DNA from: VGBV01 sp963780395
GTDB taxonomy: Bacteria > Actinomycetota > Thermoleophilia > Solirubrobacterales > 70-9
DNA length: 64,000 nt
Direction: 5' to 3'
Assembly (NCBI GenBank): GCA_963780395.1
Contig: CAWABY010000010.1
Span: forward strand, 124,001 to 188,000
This document shows positions 1 to 10,296 of this stretch, piece after piece; positions within the stretch are counted from its first letter, which is position 1, and every line of letters starts with the position of its first letter. Under the pieces are notes generated by a model, which saw nothing but the letters and a program-made list of their open reading frames with translations, was not told the origin of the DNA and made no database searches. Position numbers and translations under genes: made by a program.

Positions 1-478
1 GTGGCTGGTACCCGTTGGTGGCGAGGATTCGCTTCCAGCCGAGCGCGTCGACGATCAGGGGCGCGGTCAGATCGCCGCGGTCGGTGTGCACGACATCGCG
101 GGTGCGACCCTCCACCTTGGCCGTCTCGAACGTCGCGTCGGACTGCTGCCAGAGGATCTCGCAGAGCTCGCGGTAGTCGAAGGTGGAGAAGGTGAAGGGG
201 AGCCGGTAGCGGCTGGTGCCGTGCGGGGTGTGCACCACCAGCGTGTCGAATTCCTGCCGCGCCGAGCCCTCCAGGCCCAGCGCGTGCAGCCACCCGGTCG
301 GGATGCCGCAGGCCGAGGTCTGTCGCTCGCCGATCTCGTAGCGGTCGATCACGAGGACGTCGGCGCCCGAGCCGGCCAGCTCGCGCGCGACCGCCAGTCC
401 GGCGAAGCTGGCGCCGCAGATGAGCACGTCGTGATCGCCGGAGAGCGGCAGTGCGCTGATCGCCGCGTTTTGTGGCAC
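1..478 (-). CDS. FAD-dependent oxidoreductase, N-terminal part (runs off the window start)
   Basis: The translated N-terminus carries an FAD-binding Rossmann motif (GASFAGLAVARELA) followed by a second strand ending LVIDRYEIGERQ, as in the NAD(P)/FAD-dependent oxidoreductases of the geranylgeranyl-reductase/monooxygenase type. About 159 residues are visible; the catalytic and C-terminal parts lie before base 1. The in-frame start is GTG at 478. A TACCGT hexamer at 496-501 followed 7 nt later by a GTG at 486-488 would fit a leaderless start, but that GTG is one base out of frame, so either the start is 478 or a base is wrong in between. The substrate cannot be told. The gene is divergent from rpsA. 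Confidence 0.7.
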   Translation of the reverse strand, partial: MPQNAAISALPLSGDHDVLICGASFAGLAVARELAGSGADVLVIDRYEIGERQTSACGIPTGWLHALGLEGSARQEFDTLVVHTPHGTSRYRLPFTFSTFDYRELCEILWQQSDATFETAKVEGRTRDVVHTDRGDLTAPLIVDALGWKRILATNGYQP

Positions 479-540
479 GCCTGGGCACGAGGGGGACGGT
501 AGCCGACCGAGGCGGCCGACTCTGCCAAACTGCAGCCTTC

Positions 541-2085
541 ATGCCCTCACCCGAGGCGACAACCGACGCTGAGACAGAGGCGCCCGAGAGCGCAGGCGCG
601 CCCGGCGCCGCGGCGCCGCAGGCACCGCCCGCCGCCGCCCCGCCCGGAAACGGCGCCGGCTCTGCGGCCGACGTGATGATCGAGGTCGACGGCAAGCTCG
701 TCCCCAACTACGCGGCGACGATCCACCCCTTCGAGGAGGGCGACGTCGTCAGCGGCAAGGTCGTCCGCATCGACAAGGACGAGGTGCTGGTGGACATCGG
801 CTTCAAGTCCGAGGGCGTAATCCCCTCCAACGAGCTCTCGATCCGCAAGTCCGTGGATCCCTCCGACGAGGTCGAGCTGGGCGAGGAGGTGGACGCCCTC
901 GTCCTCACCAAGGAGGACCAGGAGGGCCGCCTGATCCTTTCCAAGAAGCGCGCCCGCTTCGAGAAGGCGTGGCGGCGCATCGAAGGAGCCGCCGAGTCCG
1001 GCGAGCCCGTCGAGGGCACCGTGATCGAGGTCGTCAAGGGCGGCTTGATCCTGGACCTCGGCGTTCGCGGCTTCCTGCCCGCATCGCTGGTTGACATCCG
1101 CCGCGTCCAGAACCTGGACGAGTTCATGGGCACCAAGCTCGAGTGCAAGGTCATCGAGCTCAACCGCAGCCGCAACAACGTCGTGCTCTCGCGCCGCGCG
1201 GTGCTGGAGGAGGAGCGCAAGGAGGTCCGCGAGCAGATCCTGGGCCGCCTGCAGCCCGGCCAGGAGGTCGAGGGCAAGATCTCCAACATCGTCGACTTCG
1301 GCGCCTTCGTGGACCTCGAGGGAATCGACGGCCTGATCCACATTTCCGAGCTCTCCTGGAGCCACGTCAATCACCCCTCCGAGGTGATCTCGATCGGGGA
1401 CACGGTCCGCGTCAAGGTGCTCGATATAGACCGCGACCGCCAGCGCATCTCGCTGGGCCTGAAGCAGACCCAGGAGGACCCGTGGCAGAAGGTCCTGAAC
1501 GAGTTCAAGGAAGGCGACGTGGTCGAGGGCAAGGTGACCAAGATCGTCGCCTTCGGCGCCTTCGTCCAGATCCTGCCCGGCGTCGAGGGCCTCGTTCACA
1601 TCTCCGAGCTCGCCCAGCATCACGTCGAGAGCCCCGCCGAGGTCGTCAGGCCCGGCGACGAGCTCAAGGTCCAGATCCTCGAGGTGGACGATTCCCGCCG
1701 CCGCCTCTCGCTCAGCGTCAAGCGCGTCGAGGGCCAGGAGCTGCCCCAGCGCGACATGAGCGACGCGCCGCCGCTGGACGGTGCCCCCGCCGCCGAGGCC
1801 ACGCCCGCCGAGGAAGCGCCGGCGGAGGATGCTCCTCCCGAGGAGCCTCCCGCCGAGGAAGCGCCGGCCGAGGAGTCCCCCGCAGCCGAGGTACCGGCCG
1901 CGGACCCACCTGCTGACGTGCCCGCCGACGCACCTCCGGCCGAGGCCCCGGTCGAGGACGCCCCTCCCGCCGAGGCGCCCGCGGAGGACGCGCCCCCGCA
2001 GGAGGCTCCGGCCGAGGATGCGCCCCCGCAGGAGGCGCCAGAGGAGGACAACCCTCCCGAGGAGGCCCCCGCCGAGGAGAGTTAG
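541..2085 (+). CDS. rpsA: 30S ribosomal protein S1
   Basis: This RNA-binding protein helps the 30S subunit capture and unfold mRNA. The 514-residue product has four S1 (OB-fold) domains at about residues 65-135, 155-220, 240-310 and 325-395, with typical signatures such as DFGAFVDLEGIDGLIHISEL and FGAFVQILPGVEGLVHISEL. ATG 541 is chosen because the protein upstream of it is unlike S1. A weak CAAACT hexamer lies 9 nt before the ATG and no ribosome binding site is visible. The last 95 or so residues are a low-complexity acidic Ala/Pro/Glu tail built of APAEDAPPQE-like units, longer than in most S1 proteins. coaE follows 12 bp downstream. No frameshifts. Confidence 0.95.
   Translation: MPSPEATTDAETEAPESAGAPGAAAPQAPPAAAPPGNGAGSAADVMIEVDGKLVPNYAATIHPFEEGDVVSGKVVRIDKDEVLVDIGFKSEGVIPSNELSIRKSVDPSDEVELGEEVDALVLTKEDQEGRLILSKKRARFEKAWRRIEGAAESGEPVEGTVIEVVKGGLILDLGVRGFLPASLVDIRRVQNLDEFMGTKLECKVIELNRSRNNVVLSRRAVLEEERKEVREQILGRLQPGQEVEGKISNIVDFGAFVDLEGIDGLIHISELSWSHVNHPSEVISIGDTVRVKVLDIDRDRQRISLGLKQTQEDPWQKVLNEFKEGDVVEGKVTKIVAFGAFVQILPGVEGLVHISELAQHHVESPAEVVRPGDELKVQILEVDDSRRRLSLSVKRVEGQELPQRDMSDAPPLDGAPAAEATPAEEAPAEDAPPEEPPAEEAPAEESPAAEVPAADPPADVPADAPPAEAPVEDAPPAEAPAEDAPPQEAPAEDAPPQEAPEEDNPPEEAPAEES
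1780..2080. repeat. Degenerate tandem repeat coding the acidic tail of S1
   Basis: The 3' end of rpsA is built of imperfect units coding for Ala-Pro-Ala-Glu-(Asp/Glu)-Ala-Pro-Pro-(Gln/Glu)-Glu. The clearest pair is two adjacent 30-bp units at about 1981-2010 and 2011-2040, which differ at only a few positions. Unit number probably varies by slippage between related strains; that is an inference. Confidence 0.75.
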
Positions 2086-2097
2086 GGCGCTTCGCCC

Positions 2098-2688
2098 TTG
2101 ACTCGCTTTATCGGCCTCACGGGTGGAATAGGCGCGGGCAAGTCGGAGGCGCTCGCCGCCTTCGAGCGTGCCGGCGCCGCCACGCTGTCGACCGACCGGG
2201 TCGCTCATGACCTGCTGGATCGCGATGACGTGAGGGAGCTGCTGGTGGAGCGCTGGGGAGCGGACGTGGCACCCGGCGGCGCGATTGACCGGGACAGGGT
2301 CGCCGAGATCGTGTTCGAGCAGCCGGACGAGCTGCGCTGGCTGGAGTCCCAGACCCACCCGAGGGTCGGCGAGGCGGTGCTGGAGTGGCGCCGGCAGCTC
2401 GGCACCGAGGTCGAGGTCGGGGTAGTGGAGGTGCCGCTGCTGTTCGAGGCGGGGATGGACGACGCCTTCGACGCAACCGTGGCGGTGATCGCAGACGACG
2501 AGATCCGCGAGCGGCGTCTGGCCGATCGCGGCCAGCCCGGCCTCGAGGGCCGCGAGCAGCGGCAGCTTGACCAGGGCGAGAAGGCACGCCGAGCCGACCA
2601 CGTGATCCGGAACGACGGCACCCTGGAGGACCTCGAAGGTGAGGTCCGCCGCGTCGCCGCCGAGGTCGCGGTAGGGGGGAGCGGATGA
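2098..2688 (+). CDS. coaE: Dephospho-CoA kinase
   Basis: The enzyme phosphorylates dephospho-CoA in the last step of coenzyme A synthesis. The 196-residue protein opens with the Walker A motif GGIGAGKS at residues 9-16. The family pattern STDRVAHDLL follows at about 31-40 and VPLLFEAGMD at about 117-126, and the length is normal for CoaE. The start is TTG at 2098, right after the rpsA stop, and the phosphate loop cannot be reached from a later start. The stop overlaps the next start by 4 bp (ATGA), so the lytic transglycosylase is probably translationally coupled. The order rpsA-coaE recurs in many actinobacteria. Confidence 0.93.
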   Translation: MTRFIGLTGGIGAGKSEALAAFERAGAATLSTDRVAHDLLDRDDVRELLVERWGADVAPGGAIDRDRVAEIVFEQPDELRWLESQTHPRVGEAVLEWRRQLGTEVEVGVVEVPLLFEAGMDDAFDATVAVIADDEIRERRLADRGQPGLEGREQRQLDQGEKARRADHVIRNDGTLEDLEGEVRRVAAEVAVGGSG

Positions 2689-3371
2689 GCCCCCGCACGA
2701 GCGCCAGCCGCGCGCGCAAGCAGTCGCAAAGCTCGCAACGGCGCAGCCAGGCACGTCGCGCGGTCGCCGCGGACGAGCGCGACAGCACCCGCACCCGGCG
2801 CCGCAAGAGCTACGTGGTCGCGGGCGCCCTGGCGACGCTCGCGGTCGGCGGCGTCGTGCTGGCCGGCAGCGAGAGCATCCAGGACCGGATCCGGGAGGTG
2901 ACGCTGCCGCTGCGCCACGAGGACATCATCCGCCAGCAGGCAGCGCAAAAAGAGATTCCGGCTGACCTGATCGCCGGGGTCATCTACGCCGAGTCCCGCT
3001 TTCGGGACCAGGAGTCGCACGCCGGAGCGCGCGGATTGATGCAGGTGACGCCCCAGACCGCGGAGCTGATCGAGGATCTCAGCGGCGGCTCGACCTTCGT
3101 GGCCGACGATCTCTCCGACCCGGACATCAACATTCGCTACGGCAGCTTCTATCTCCGCTATCTGCTCGACAAGTTCGGCGGCAACATGATCGCGGCGCTC
3201 GCCGCCTACAACGCCGGTGAGACCAACGTCGCGGCCTGGGGGGGCGCCGACCTGCGAGCCGACGACATCCGCTTCCAGGAGACCCGCGAGTTCGTGGACA
3301 CGGTGCTCGAGAAGCGCGAGGAGTACCGCGAGCATTACGCCGAGGAGCTGGGCTTGAAACGGCGGGGCTAG
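2685..3371 (+). CDS. Membrane-anchored lytic transglycosylase (SLT domain)
   Basis: This 228-residue protein cleaves peptidoglycan between MurNAc and GlcNAc outside the membrane. It has a basic N-terminus (about residues 1-45), one membrane segment (about 45-65, VVAGALATLAVGGVVLA) and a C-terminal goose-lysozyme-like SLT domain. The catalytic glutamate is in YAESRF and is followed by the family motifs GARGLMQVTP and AAYNAG. The start overlaps the coaE stop by 4 bp. Its stop overlaps the stop of the convergent PhoD-like gene by three bases, so the two transcripts share their ends. Confidence 0.9.
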   Translation: MSPRTSASRARKQSQSSQRRSQARRAVAADERDSTRTRRRKSYVVAGALATLAVGGVVLAGSESIQDRIREVTLPLRHEDIIRQQAAQKEIPADLIAGVIYAESRFRDQESHAGARGLMQVTPQTAELIEDLSGGSTFVADDLSDPDINIRYGSFYLRYLLDKFGGNMIAALAAYNAGETNVAAWGGADLRADDIRFQETREFVDTVLEKREEYREHYAEELGLKRRG

Positions 3372-5004
3372 CTGAGCCGTTGCTCGAGCGAGGTCTCGAG
3401 CGACTCCGGGCCGTCGGGGCTAGCGCGCTCCAGCCTGACCGACGCGTGTCGGCCGTTCAGCCTCAGCGTGCCGATCTGGTTGTCGAAGCTCGGCTCGGCC
3501 ACCAGGCGCCAGCGGGCCTCGACGTCCTCGACCTTGGCTGCCTTCGCCATCAACTTGCCGATCAATTCCGCCGCGGGCGTCGATCCGAACTTGGCCATCG
3601 CGCGCTCGTGCCCGTCCAGCGGGTTTCTGTACGGGGAGCACACGGCCTGCCAGACCGGTGAGCGCACCCCGCGGGCGCGGTGAAAGGCGACCTCGGCGAC
3701 GTAGGCGTGGTGGATGTCGCCGCCGAGCGTCACGATCGTGGCCGGCGGCGCACCGTGCTCCCCGGCGCCAACCTCGGCCATCAAGCCCGTGAGCTGACGG
3801 AAGGAATGCTGGAATGCGCCCCAGTGTTCGAGGTCCAGGCCCTGGCGGACCTTCTCGCCGAGCCGGGCGGCGAGCCCGCCCCAGACCCCGTCGCAAACCT
3901 CGTGGTTCCACGCCTCGAGGTCGTGCATCGCCGGCGGGAGGAAGACGGGCAGGGTGTCGGCGACGATCAGGTGGTCGACATTCCCGACGACGCGCTCCTT
4001 CAGCCAGTCCCACTCGTCGTCGTCGAACATCTGGCGCGGTCGTTCGTCCAGCACCCTTCCCTCGCGCGAGTCCATGAACACCAGCCGGTTACGACCCAGG
4101 GTCCGCGAATAGCTCCAGCGCCTGCCCTCGCTGCCGCGGTCGGCCTCCTCTGCCCAGTCGCGGAGCAGCGGCCAGGCGTCATCGCGTGCCTGTGTCTCGC
4201 GCAGCAGGTCCATCTCCGCCAGCACCTTGGGTGAGAGGTTGCCCAGATGCTGGTAGGTCCAATATGCGACGAGCGCCCCGGTGATCCGGTCGCGCCACCA
4301 GGGCTTGGCGCGCATTTCCTCGAGCCAATCGAGCGAGATGTTCCAGTCGTCGTGGACGTCATGGTCGTCGAACAGCATCGTGCTGCCGACCGTGGAGAGC
4401 AGCCAGCGGATGACGGGCTCGGACCAGGCCTCGCGATACAGGCGCGTGTACTCCTCGAAGTCCGCCACCTCCTCACCCGGCTCACGGGAGACGTCACGCC
4501 GGGAGCGGATGAACTCAAGCGTGCGGGGCGATACCTCGTCCGCGTAGACCTGGTCCCCGATCATGCACAGCAGGTGCGGCCACTCGGCGGGGTTCTGCTC
4601 CAGCATTCGTAGCGCGTAGCAGCGCAGCGCGTCCCTACCGCGGCCACGGTCGTCGGCGTCCTTGCTCAGGTCATAGGGGGCTCGTGCGGCACCGTGACGC
4701 GGCAGGAGCCGAACGCGATCCGCAGTTCTGCCTCGGGCTCCACCGTGCGGATCAGGCTGGGTGGCAGCTCGCTACCGGGCTCGGGCCACCGCAGCTCGCC
4801 GTCCAGGCGCACCTCATATGGCTGCCAGCTGCCCGGCTCGAGGCCCTCGATTGGGACCAGGCCGAAGTGGCTGCCCTTGATGCAGAAGGTGCGGACGCGG
4901 CGTCCGAGCACCTCGACCTCGCAGGGGGCGTCGGTCTGCACCCAGACGGTCGCCTGCTCCTCATCGATGTACCGCAGCAGCGGTCCAAGTAGTAGGCGCG
5001 GCAT
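3368..5004 (-). CDS. PhoD-like metallophosphatase, frameshifted at about 4676-4680
   Basis: The reconstructed protein of about 545 residues is a PhoD/PhoD_2-type phosphodiesterase or alkaline phosphatase. It has an N-terminal beta-sandwich of about 110 residues, then metal-binding motifs in order: IAFGSCR, MIGDQVYADE, LFDDHDVHDDWN, an ADTLPVFLPP region and VTLGGDIHHAYVAEV. Two frames join at a run of five G (4676-4680, plus strand); one more base gives a continuous EPPYDLSKD junction. No signal peptide is seen, so it may be cytoplasmic. ATG 5004 is supported by a TAGGTT hexamer at 5013-5018, 8 nt upstream, with no Shine-Dalgarno. The lesion is in a homopolymer and is more likely a sequence error than decay. 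Confidence 0.85.
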
Positions 5005-5066
5005 ACGCGGTGAACCTACCCACCTCGGGCCCTGCGCGGCTGAGCGGCTCGTCTTAAACTGGAGCG

Positions 5067-5915
5067 GTGGAGGCAAGCCAGCGGAGGCGCGTCGTTGGGG
5101 CGGCGCTGTGCACGATCGTGCTCGCGGGGATCGTCGCGGGCCCTGCCCAGGCTGGGGGGCCTAGGGCGGAAGCCTCGGCGCCCAAGGCGGGCAAGGCGAT
5201 CGTCGGAGGCGTGGTCGCCGACATCGCAAGCTGGCCCTTCGAGGCGGCGATCCTGCGAAAGGGCAGGCTGCATTGCGGGGGGTCGGTGATCGCGCCGACG
5301 AAGATCCTCACCGCCGCCCACTGCGTGCTCGGCTTCGGCGTCTCGCAGTTCTCGGTGGTGGTCGGTCGCGCCACGCTCTCGCACTCCGGCACGGGCCAGG
5401 TGATCCCGGTCGCCTCCGGCGTCGCCCACCCGGACTACGCCAACACGCGCCGTCACGACGTCGCGGTGCTCACCCTCGACTTCGCGACAACCGCACCGAA
5501 GATCGGGCTACCCACCTCCGAACAGGCCGCAGCCGCCACGGTCACCGGGTCCCTGCTCCGCGTCGCGGGCTGGGGTGCCCGCCACCCCCTCGGCTTCGCG
5601 CTCGCCGACACGCTGCGCAAGACGACCGAGAAGGTGCGGACCAGCAAGCGCTGCCGGCGGACATACCGCTCGTTCTTCTCGGGCGCGGCGATGATCTGCG
5701 CGATGGGCAAGCGCCTTCGCAAGTACAAGCGCGCCCCGATCCACACCACCGCCTGTTCGGGCGACAGCGGCGGCCCCCTCGTAGCGGACACCCCGACAGG
5801 GGCGGTCGTCGTCGGCACCGTCTCCTACGGCAGCCCGATCTGCGGCTACAGCGGCTCGCCGACCGTCTACTCGCGCGTCTCGGACTCCCTGGCGTTCATC
5901 CAGGACGCCCTCTAG
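5067..5915 (+). CDS. Secreted trypsin-like serine protease (S1A)
   Basis: The 282-residue precursor has a signal peptide (about residues 1-29, ending PAQAGG) and a short propeptide before the mature start IVGGVV at about 45. The catalytic triad is visible as TAAHC (His), RRHDVAVLTL (Asp) and CSGDSGGPL (Ser). The position equivalent to chymotrypsin 189, six before the catalytic Ser, is Thr rather than Asp, so trypsin-like Arg/Lys preference is unlikely. Paired cysteines fit the S1A fold. GTG 5067 has a TAAACT hexamer at 5055-5060, 6 nt upstream, indicating a leaderless start. The gene converges on the copper protein gene. Confidence 0.9.
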   Translation: MEASQRRRVVGAALCTIVLAGIVAGPAQAGGPRAEASAPKAGKAIVGGVVADIASWPFEAAILRKGRLHCGGSVIAPTKILTAAHCVLGFGVSQFSVVVGRATLSHSGTGQVIPVASGVAHPDYANTRRHDVAVLTLDFATTAPKIGLPTSEQAAAATVTGSLLRVAGWGARHPLGFALADTLRKTTEKVRTSKRCRRTYRSFFSGAAMICAMGKRLRKYKRAPIHTTACSGDSGGPLVADTPTGAVVVGTVSYGSPICGYSGSPTVYSRVSDSLAFIQDAL

Positions 5916-5940
5916 CTCAGGGCCCCCGCGGCCCCGGCCG

Positions 5941-7419
5941 CTACTTGCCCTTCTTCTTTTTCTTCTTCACGACCACGCGCTGGCTCATCTGCACCGGGTG
6001 CAGGCCGCAGAAGAAGTTGTAGGTGCCCGTCCGCGTGAACTTCTGTCTGAAGGCCCGGTTGGCGTTGAGGTTGTCCGTGCCGATCCCGAGCGGGCCGTTG
6101 GCGAGCGTTAGGTTGTGGAGCTCAGTGCCGCTGAACAGGTAGTTCAGCTTGGTGCCCTTGGTCACCTCGAGGTTGGGCTTGTCGAAGAAGCGGTCCTTGA
6201 CCTCGACCAGGTCCCCGGACTTTGCCTTCCTGGTCTTGCCCGGGGGCTTCTTGATCGTGACCGCCTGCCCCTGGGCGTTGAGCCCGGTGAGCGGGATCGT
6301 GTAGGGGATCGGGCCGCTGCGCCCGGGCTGGTCGGTGGAGAAGGTCTGCACGTCGCCGGGCAGCGGATCGCAGCTCTGCGGCGGCGGACCCGGGTTGGGC
6401 GGCGCCACGAAGACCAGGAAGATCCCCATCACCCGCGTGTGGGGCCGCGAGTTGTCGTACAGCGAGTTGAGCCGGATCGTGCTGCCTTGCCCGACCGGGA
6501 TCCCGGCCTGGGAGTGGAAGGCGCTCATGTTGATCGGCCCGGGCTCGTGCAGGACCGGGCGCACCGTGTAGAAGGGGTGGTCGGCCAGCCCCCAGGTGGG
6601 GTTGGAATCGGCGATTTGGCGGTTGTTGCAGTCGGGCTGGGTGACGGTGAGCTTGAACGCGCCGCCGTGAACGTGGCCGGCGCCGGCGACGATTCGCCCG
6701 GCCGGGAACGTGTAGTCCTTGCTCTCGATGTGCGTCGGGGCGGCGGCGGACTTCTTGCCCTTGCCCTTCTTGCCCTTGTTCTTCTTCGCCTTCTTCTTGA
6801 CGCCGGGGACGTTGTAGATCGGGTCGGCGCGGCAGTCCCTCACGTCAAGCCACCAGGGCGTGACCGGGGTCAGTCCCTCGCCGACCGGGTCGTCCTCGTA
6901 GGTGACCTTGTACTGGATCAGCGCGTTGTCGGGCACGTTGCGGTGGTTCATGACCATGTAGGTGATGCCCCAGAACGCGCCCGCAGGGTTCTCGTAGCCG
7001 TAGCCGGCCGGCAGCGAGAGCTTGGCGCGCTCCTCCCCGGCCGCGTAGAAGCGCTGGATCGGGACGTTGGCGAGCAAGGGGTCGGGCCGGGAGTCGAAGC
7101 CGTTGAAGCCCTGCCCGTGGCAGGTGCTGTCGGGCTTGCCGATCGAGGCGAAGACGATGTGGTGGAGCATCAGCCGCGAGATCGGAACCGGGTCGCCGGT
7201 GGTGGCGTCGACGATGTCCGTCTCCATCTTCGTGATGTAGCCGGCGGTCGGCGGGGTGGGGACCGGGAAGGTGATGTCCTGCTTCACCTCGTAGGGCCCG
7301 ATGGTCCCGGTCGGGACCTCGCCCACGAACGTCTGCTCCGCGGCGGAGGCCGCCGGCGCGCTCGCCAAGACCGCCGCGACCGCGGCCAGCGGGATCAGCT
7401 TCCGTGCCGGCTTGATCAA
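5941..7419 (-). CDS. Secreted copper protein: PHM-like domains plus C-terminal cupredoxin and Lys-rich segments
   Basis: The 492-residue precursor has a signal peptide (about 1-26, ASAA). The middle resembles copper type II ascorbate-dependent monooxygenases: LMLHHIVFASIG near residue 82 and AGHVHGGAF near 245 supply candidate copper histidines. The last 90 residues are plastocyanin-like, with TELHNLTL and FFCGLHPVQM giving the His-Cys-His-Met set. A Lys/Gly linker (KKKAKKNKGKKGKGKK, about 206-221) separates the domains and the protein ends VVVKKKKKKGK. Monooxygenase activity is not proven; the enzyme core may be degenerate. TTG 7419 follows a GAGGAGGAG ribosome binding site. Twin operators in the divergent region suggest control by the TetR neighbour. 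Confidence 0.75.
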   Translation of the reverse strand: MIKPARKLIPLAAVAAVLASAPAASAAEQTFVGEVPTGTIGPYEVKQDITFPVPTPPTAGYITKMETDIVDATTGDPVPISRLMLHHIVFASIGKPDSTCHGQGFNGFDSRPDPLLANVPIQRFYAAGEERAKLSLPAGYGYENPAGAFWGITYMVMNHRNVPDNALIQYKVTYEDDPVGEGLTPVTPWWLDVRDCRADPIYNVPGVKKKAKKNKGKKGKGKKSAAAPTHIESKDYTFPAGRIVAGAGHVHGGAFKLTVTQPDCNNRQIADSNPTWGLADHPFYTVRPVLHEPGPINMSAFHSQAGIPVGQGSTIRLNSLYDNSRPHTRVMGIFLVFVAPPNPGPPPQSCDPLPGDVQTFSTDQPGRSGPIPYTIPLTGLNAQGQAVTIKKPPGKTRKAKSGDLVEVKDRFFDKPNLEVTKGTKLNYLFSGTELHNLTLANGPLGIGTDNLNANRAFRQKFTRTGTYNFFCGLHPVQMSQRVVVKKKKKKGK

Positions 7420-7444
7420 CTCTCCTCCTCACGACTCCGGGACC

Positions 7445-7457
7445 TGACTCGGAGTCA
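7445..7457. promoter_or_regulatory. Candidate TetR operator 1 (TGACTCGGAGTCA)
   Basis: This is a perfect 13-bp inverted repeat, TGACTC-G-GAGTCA, in the 100-bp divergent region between the copper protein gene and the tetR gene. A near-identical copy lies 48 bp away. It sits 25 bp upstream of the copper gene start, where binding would block transcription. The assignment to the adjacent TetR protein is inferred from position. Confidence 0.65.
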
Positions 7458-7492
7458 ACCTTGAAGGGAACATATCACAGCGAGGGGGTCAC

Positions 7493-7505
7493 TAACTCGG
7501 AGTCA
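7493..7505. promoter_or_regulatory. Candidate TetR operator 2 (TAACTCGGAGTCA)
   Basis: This is the second copy of the operator, with one mismatch in the left arm. The shared core ACTCGGAGTCAAC is identical in both. It lies just upstream of the tetR -10 (TAGAAT, 7516-7521), consistent with autorepression. Confidence 0.65.
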
Positions 7506-7528
7506 ACATTCGCTTTAGAATGCGTGCG

Positions 7529-8134
7529 ATGGGCCAGCGACCCCTGACCACCGAGCGCGCCACCGAGCGCCGCCAGCAGCTGCTGAAGGCGGCGCTGGAC
7601 GTGTTCGGCCAGAAGGACTTCGACGACGTCTCGGTGGACGAGATAGCCGATGCCGCCGGCGTCTCGCACGGGCTCATCTTCCAGTACTTCGGCACCAAGA
7701 AGGACCTCTACATCGCAACCGTCGAGCCCCTGATCGAGGAGTTCCGCGCCCAGATCCAGCCCGACCCCGAACTGCCGCCGCCGGACCGCCTGCGCCAGTC
7801 GATGCGCTCCTACGCGCAGATGATCTCCGAGCACCCCGAGGCCTATCGCTTCCTGATGACGCGCGGAATCGGCTTTTCCGAGGTCCGCAAGCAGCTCGAG
7901 GCGGCGAGGCTGGTGGCGGTGGGACGGATCGCCCCTCAGATGGGCCTCGATCCCAAGCGCCCCGAGGTCCGCCTCGGCATCCTCGCCTGGATCGGCTACA
8001 TGGAGAGCGCCATGCTGGGCTGGCTGGACAAGGGCGAGCCCGACGTGGACACCCTGGTGGAGCTGATCGCCGCCGCCCTGCGCGGCACCGGCGAGGCGAT
8101 CGCGGCCAAGCAGCCGGCTTCTGCCTCGGGCTAG
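7529..8134 (+). CDS. TetR-family transcriptional regulator
   Basis: The protein of about 201 residues has an N-terminal helix-turn-helix domain (TTERATERRQQLLKAALDVF, then VDEIADAAGVSHGLIFQYFGTKKDL, the classical TetR signature) and a C-terminal ligand-binding region to SASG. ATG 7529 is preferred over the in-frame ATG 7520 because TAGAAT (7516-7521) lies 7 nt before it and there is no ribosome binding site; this predicts a leaderless mRNA. Two palindromic operators precede the gene. It is likely a repressor of itself and of the divergent copper protein gene. The ligand is unknown. Confidence 0.88.
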   Translation: MGQRPLTTERATERRQQLLKAALDVFGQKDFDDVSVDEIADAAGVSHGLIFQYFGTKKDLYIATVEPLIEEFRAQIQPDPELPPPDRLRQSMRSYAQMISEHPEAYRFLMTRGIGFSEVRKQLEAARLVAVGRIAPQMGLDPKRPEVRLGILAWIGYMESAMLGWLDKGEPDVDTLVELIAAALRGTGEAIAAKQPASASG

Positions 8135-8171
8135 CGCCGGGGGCGGCGGGCTTCGCCGCTAGGCTGGATCG

Positions 8172-10166
<1,995 letters not shown>

Positions 10167-10185
10167 TGAGCGCGTGATGAGCGCC

Positions 10186-10270
10186 CACGAGTACCGTCCA
10201 ATTTCCACAGGGCTCGCGCTGCCGCCCCTGGTCGTGGAGATCTAGCTACCGCTTCTCGTCCAAAGCGGCT
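10186..10270. repeat. Intergenic repeat, copy A of a family of about 85-95 bp
   Basis: It starts 20 bp after the uvrB stop with CACGAGTACC and ends in the hairpin CCGCTTCTCGTCCAAAGCGG (10249-10268). A second full copy lies at 11192-11286 and a partial copy at 10675-10735. The shared blocks include CACGAGTACC, ATTTCCA.AGGGCT, GCGCTGCCGCC and the terminal hairpin. The stretch between uvrB and the rhodanese gene holds nothing else. Confidence 0.75.
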
Positions 10271-10296
10271 GGTGCTACTTACTCCCGTAGCCCAAG

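Noticed and set aside
547..2754. Long open frame on the minus strand opposite rpsA and coaE
   Set aside because: It is the antisense shadow of two clear genes; at this GC content long antisense frames are expected, and the translation matches no family.
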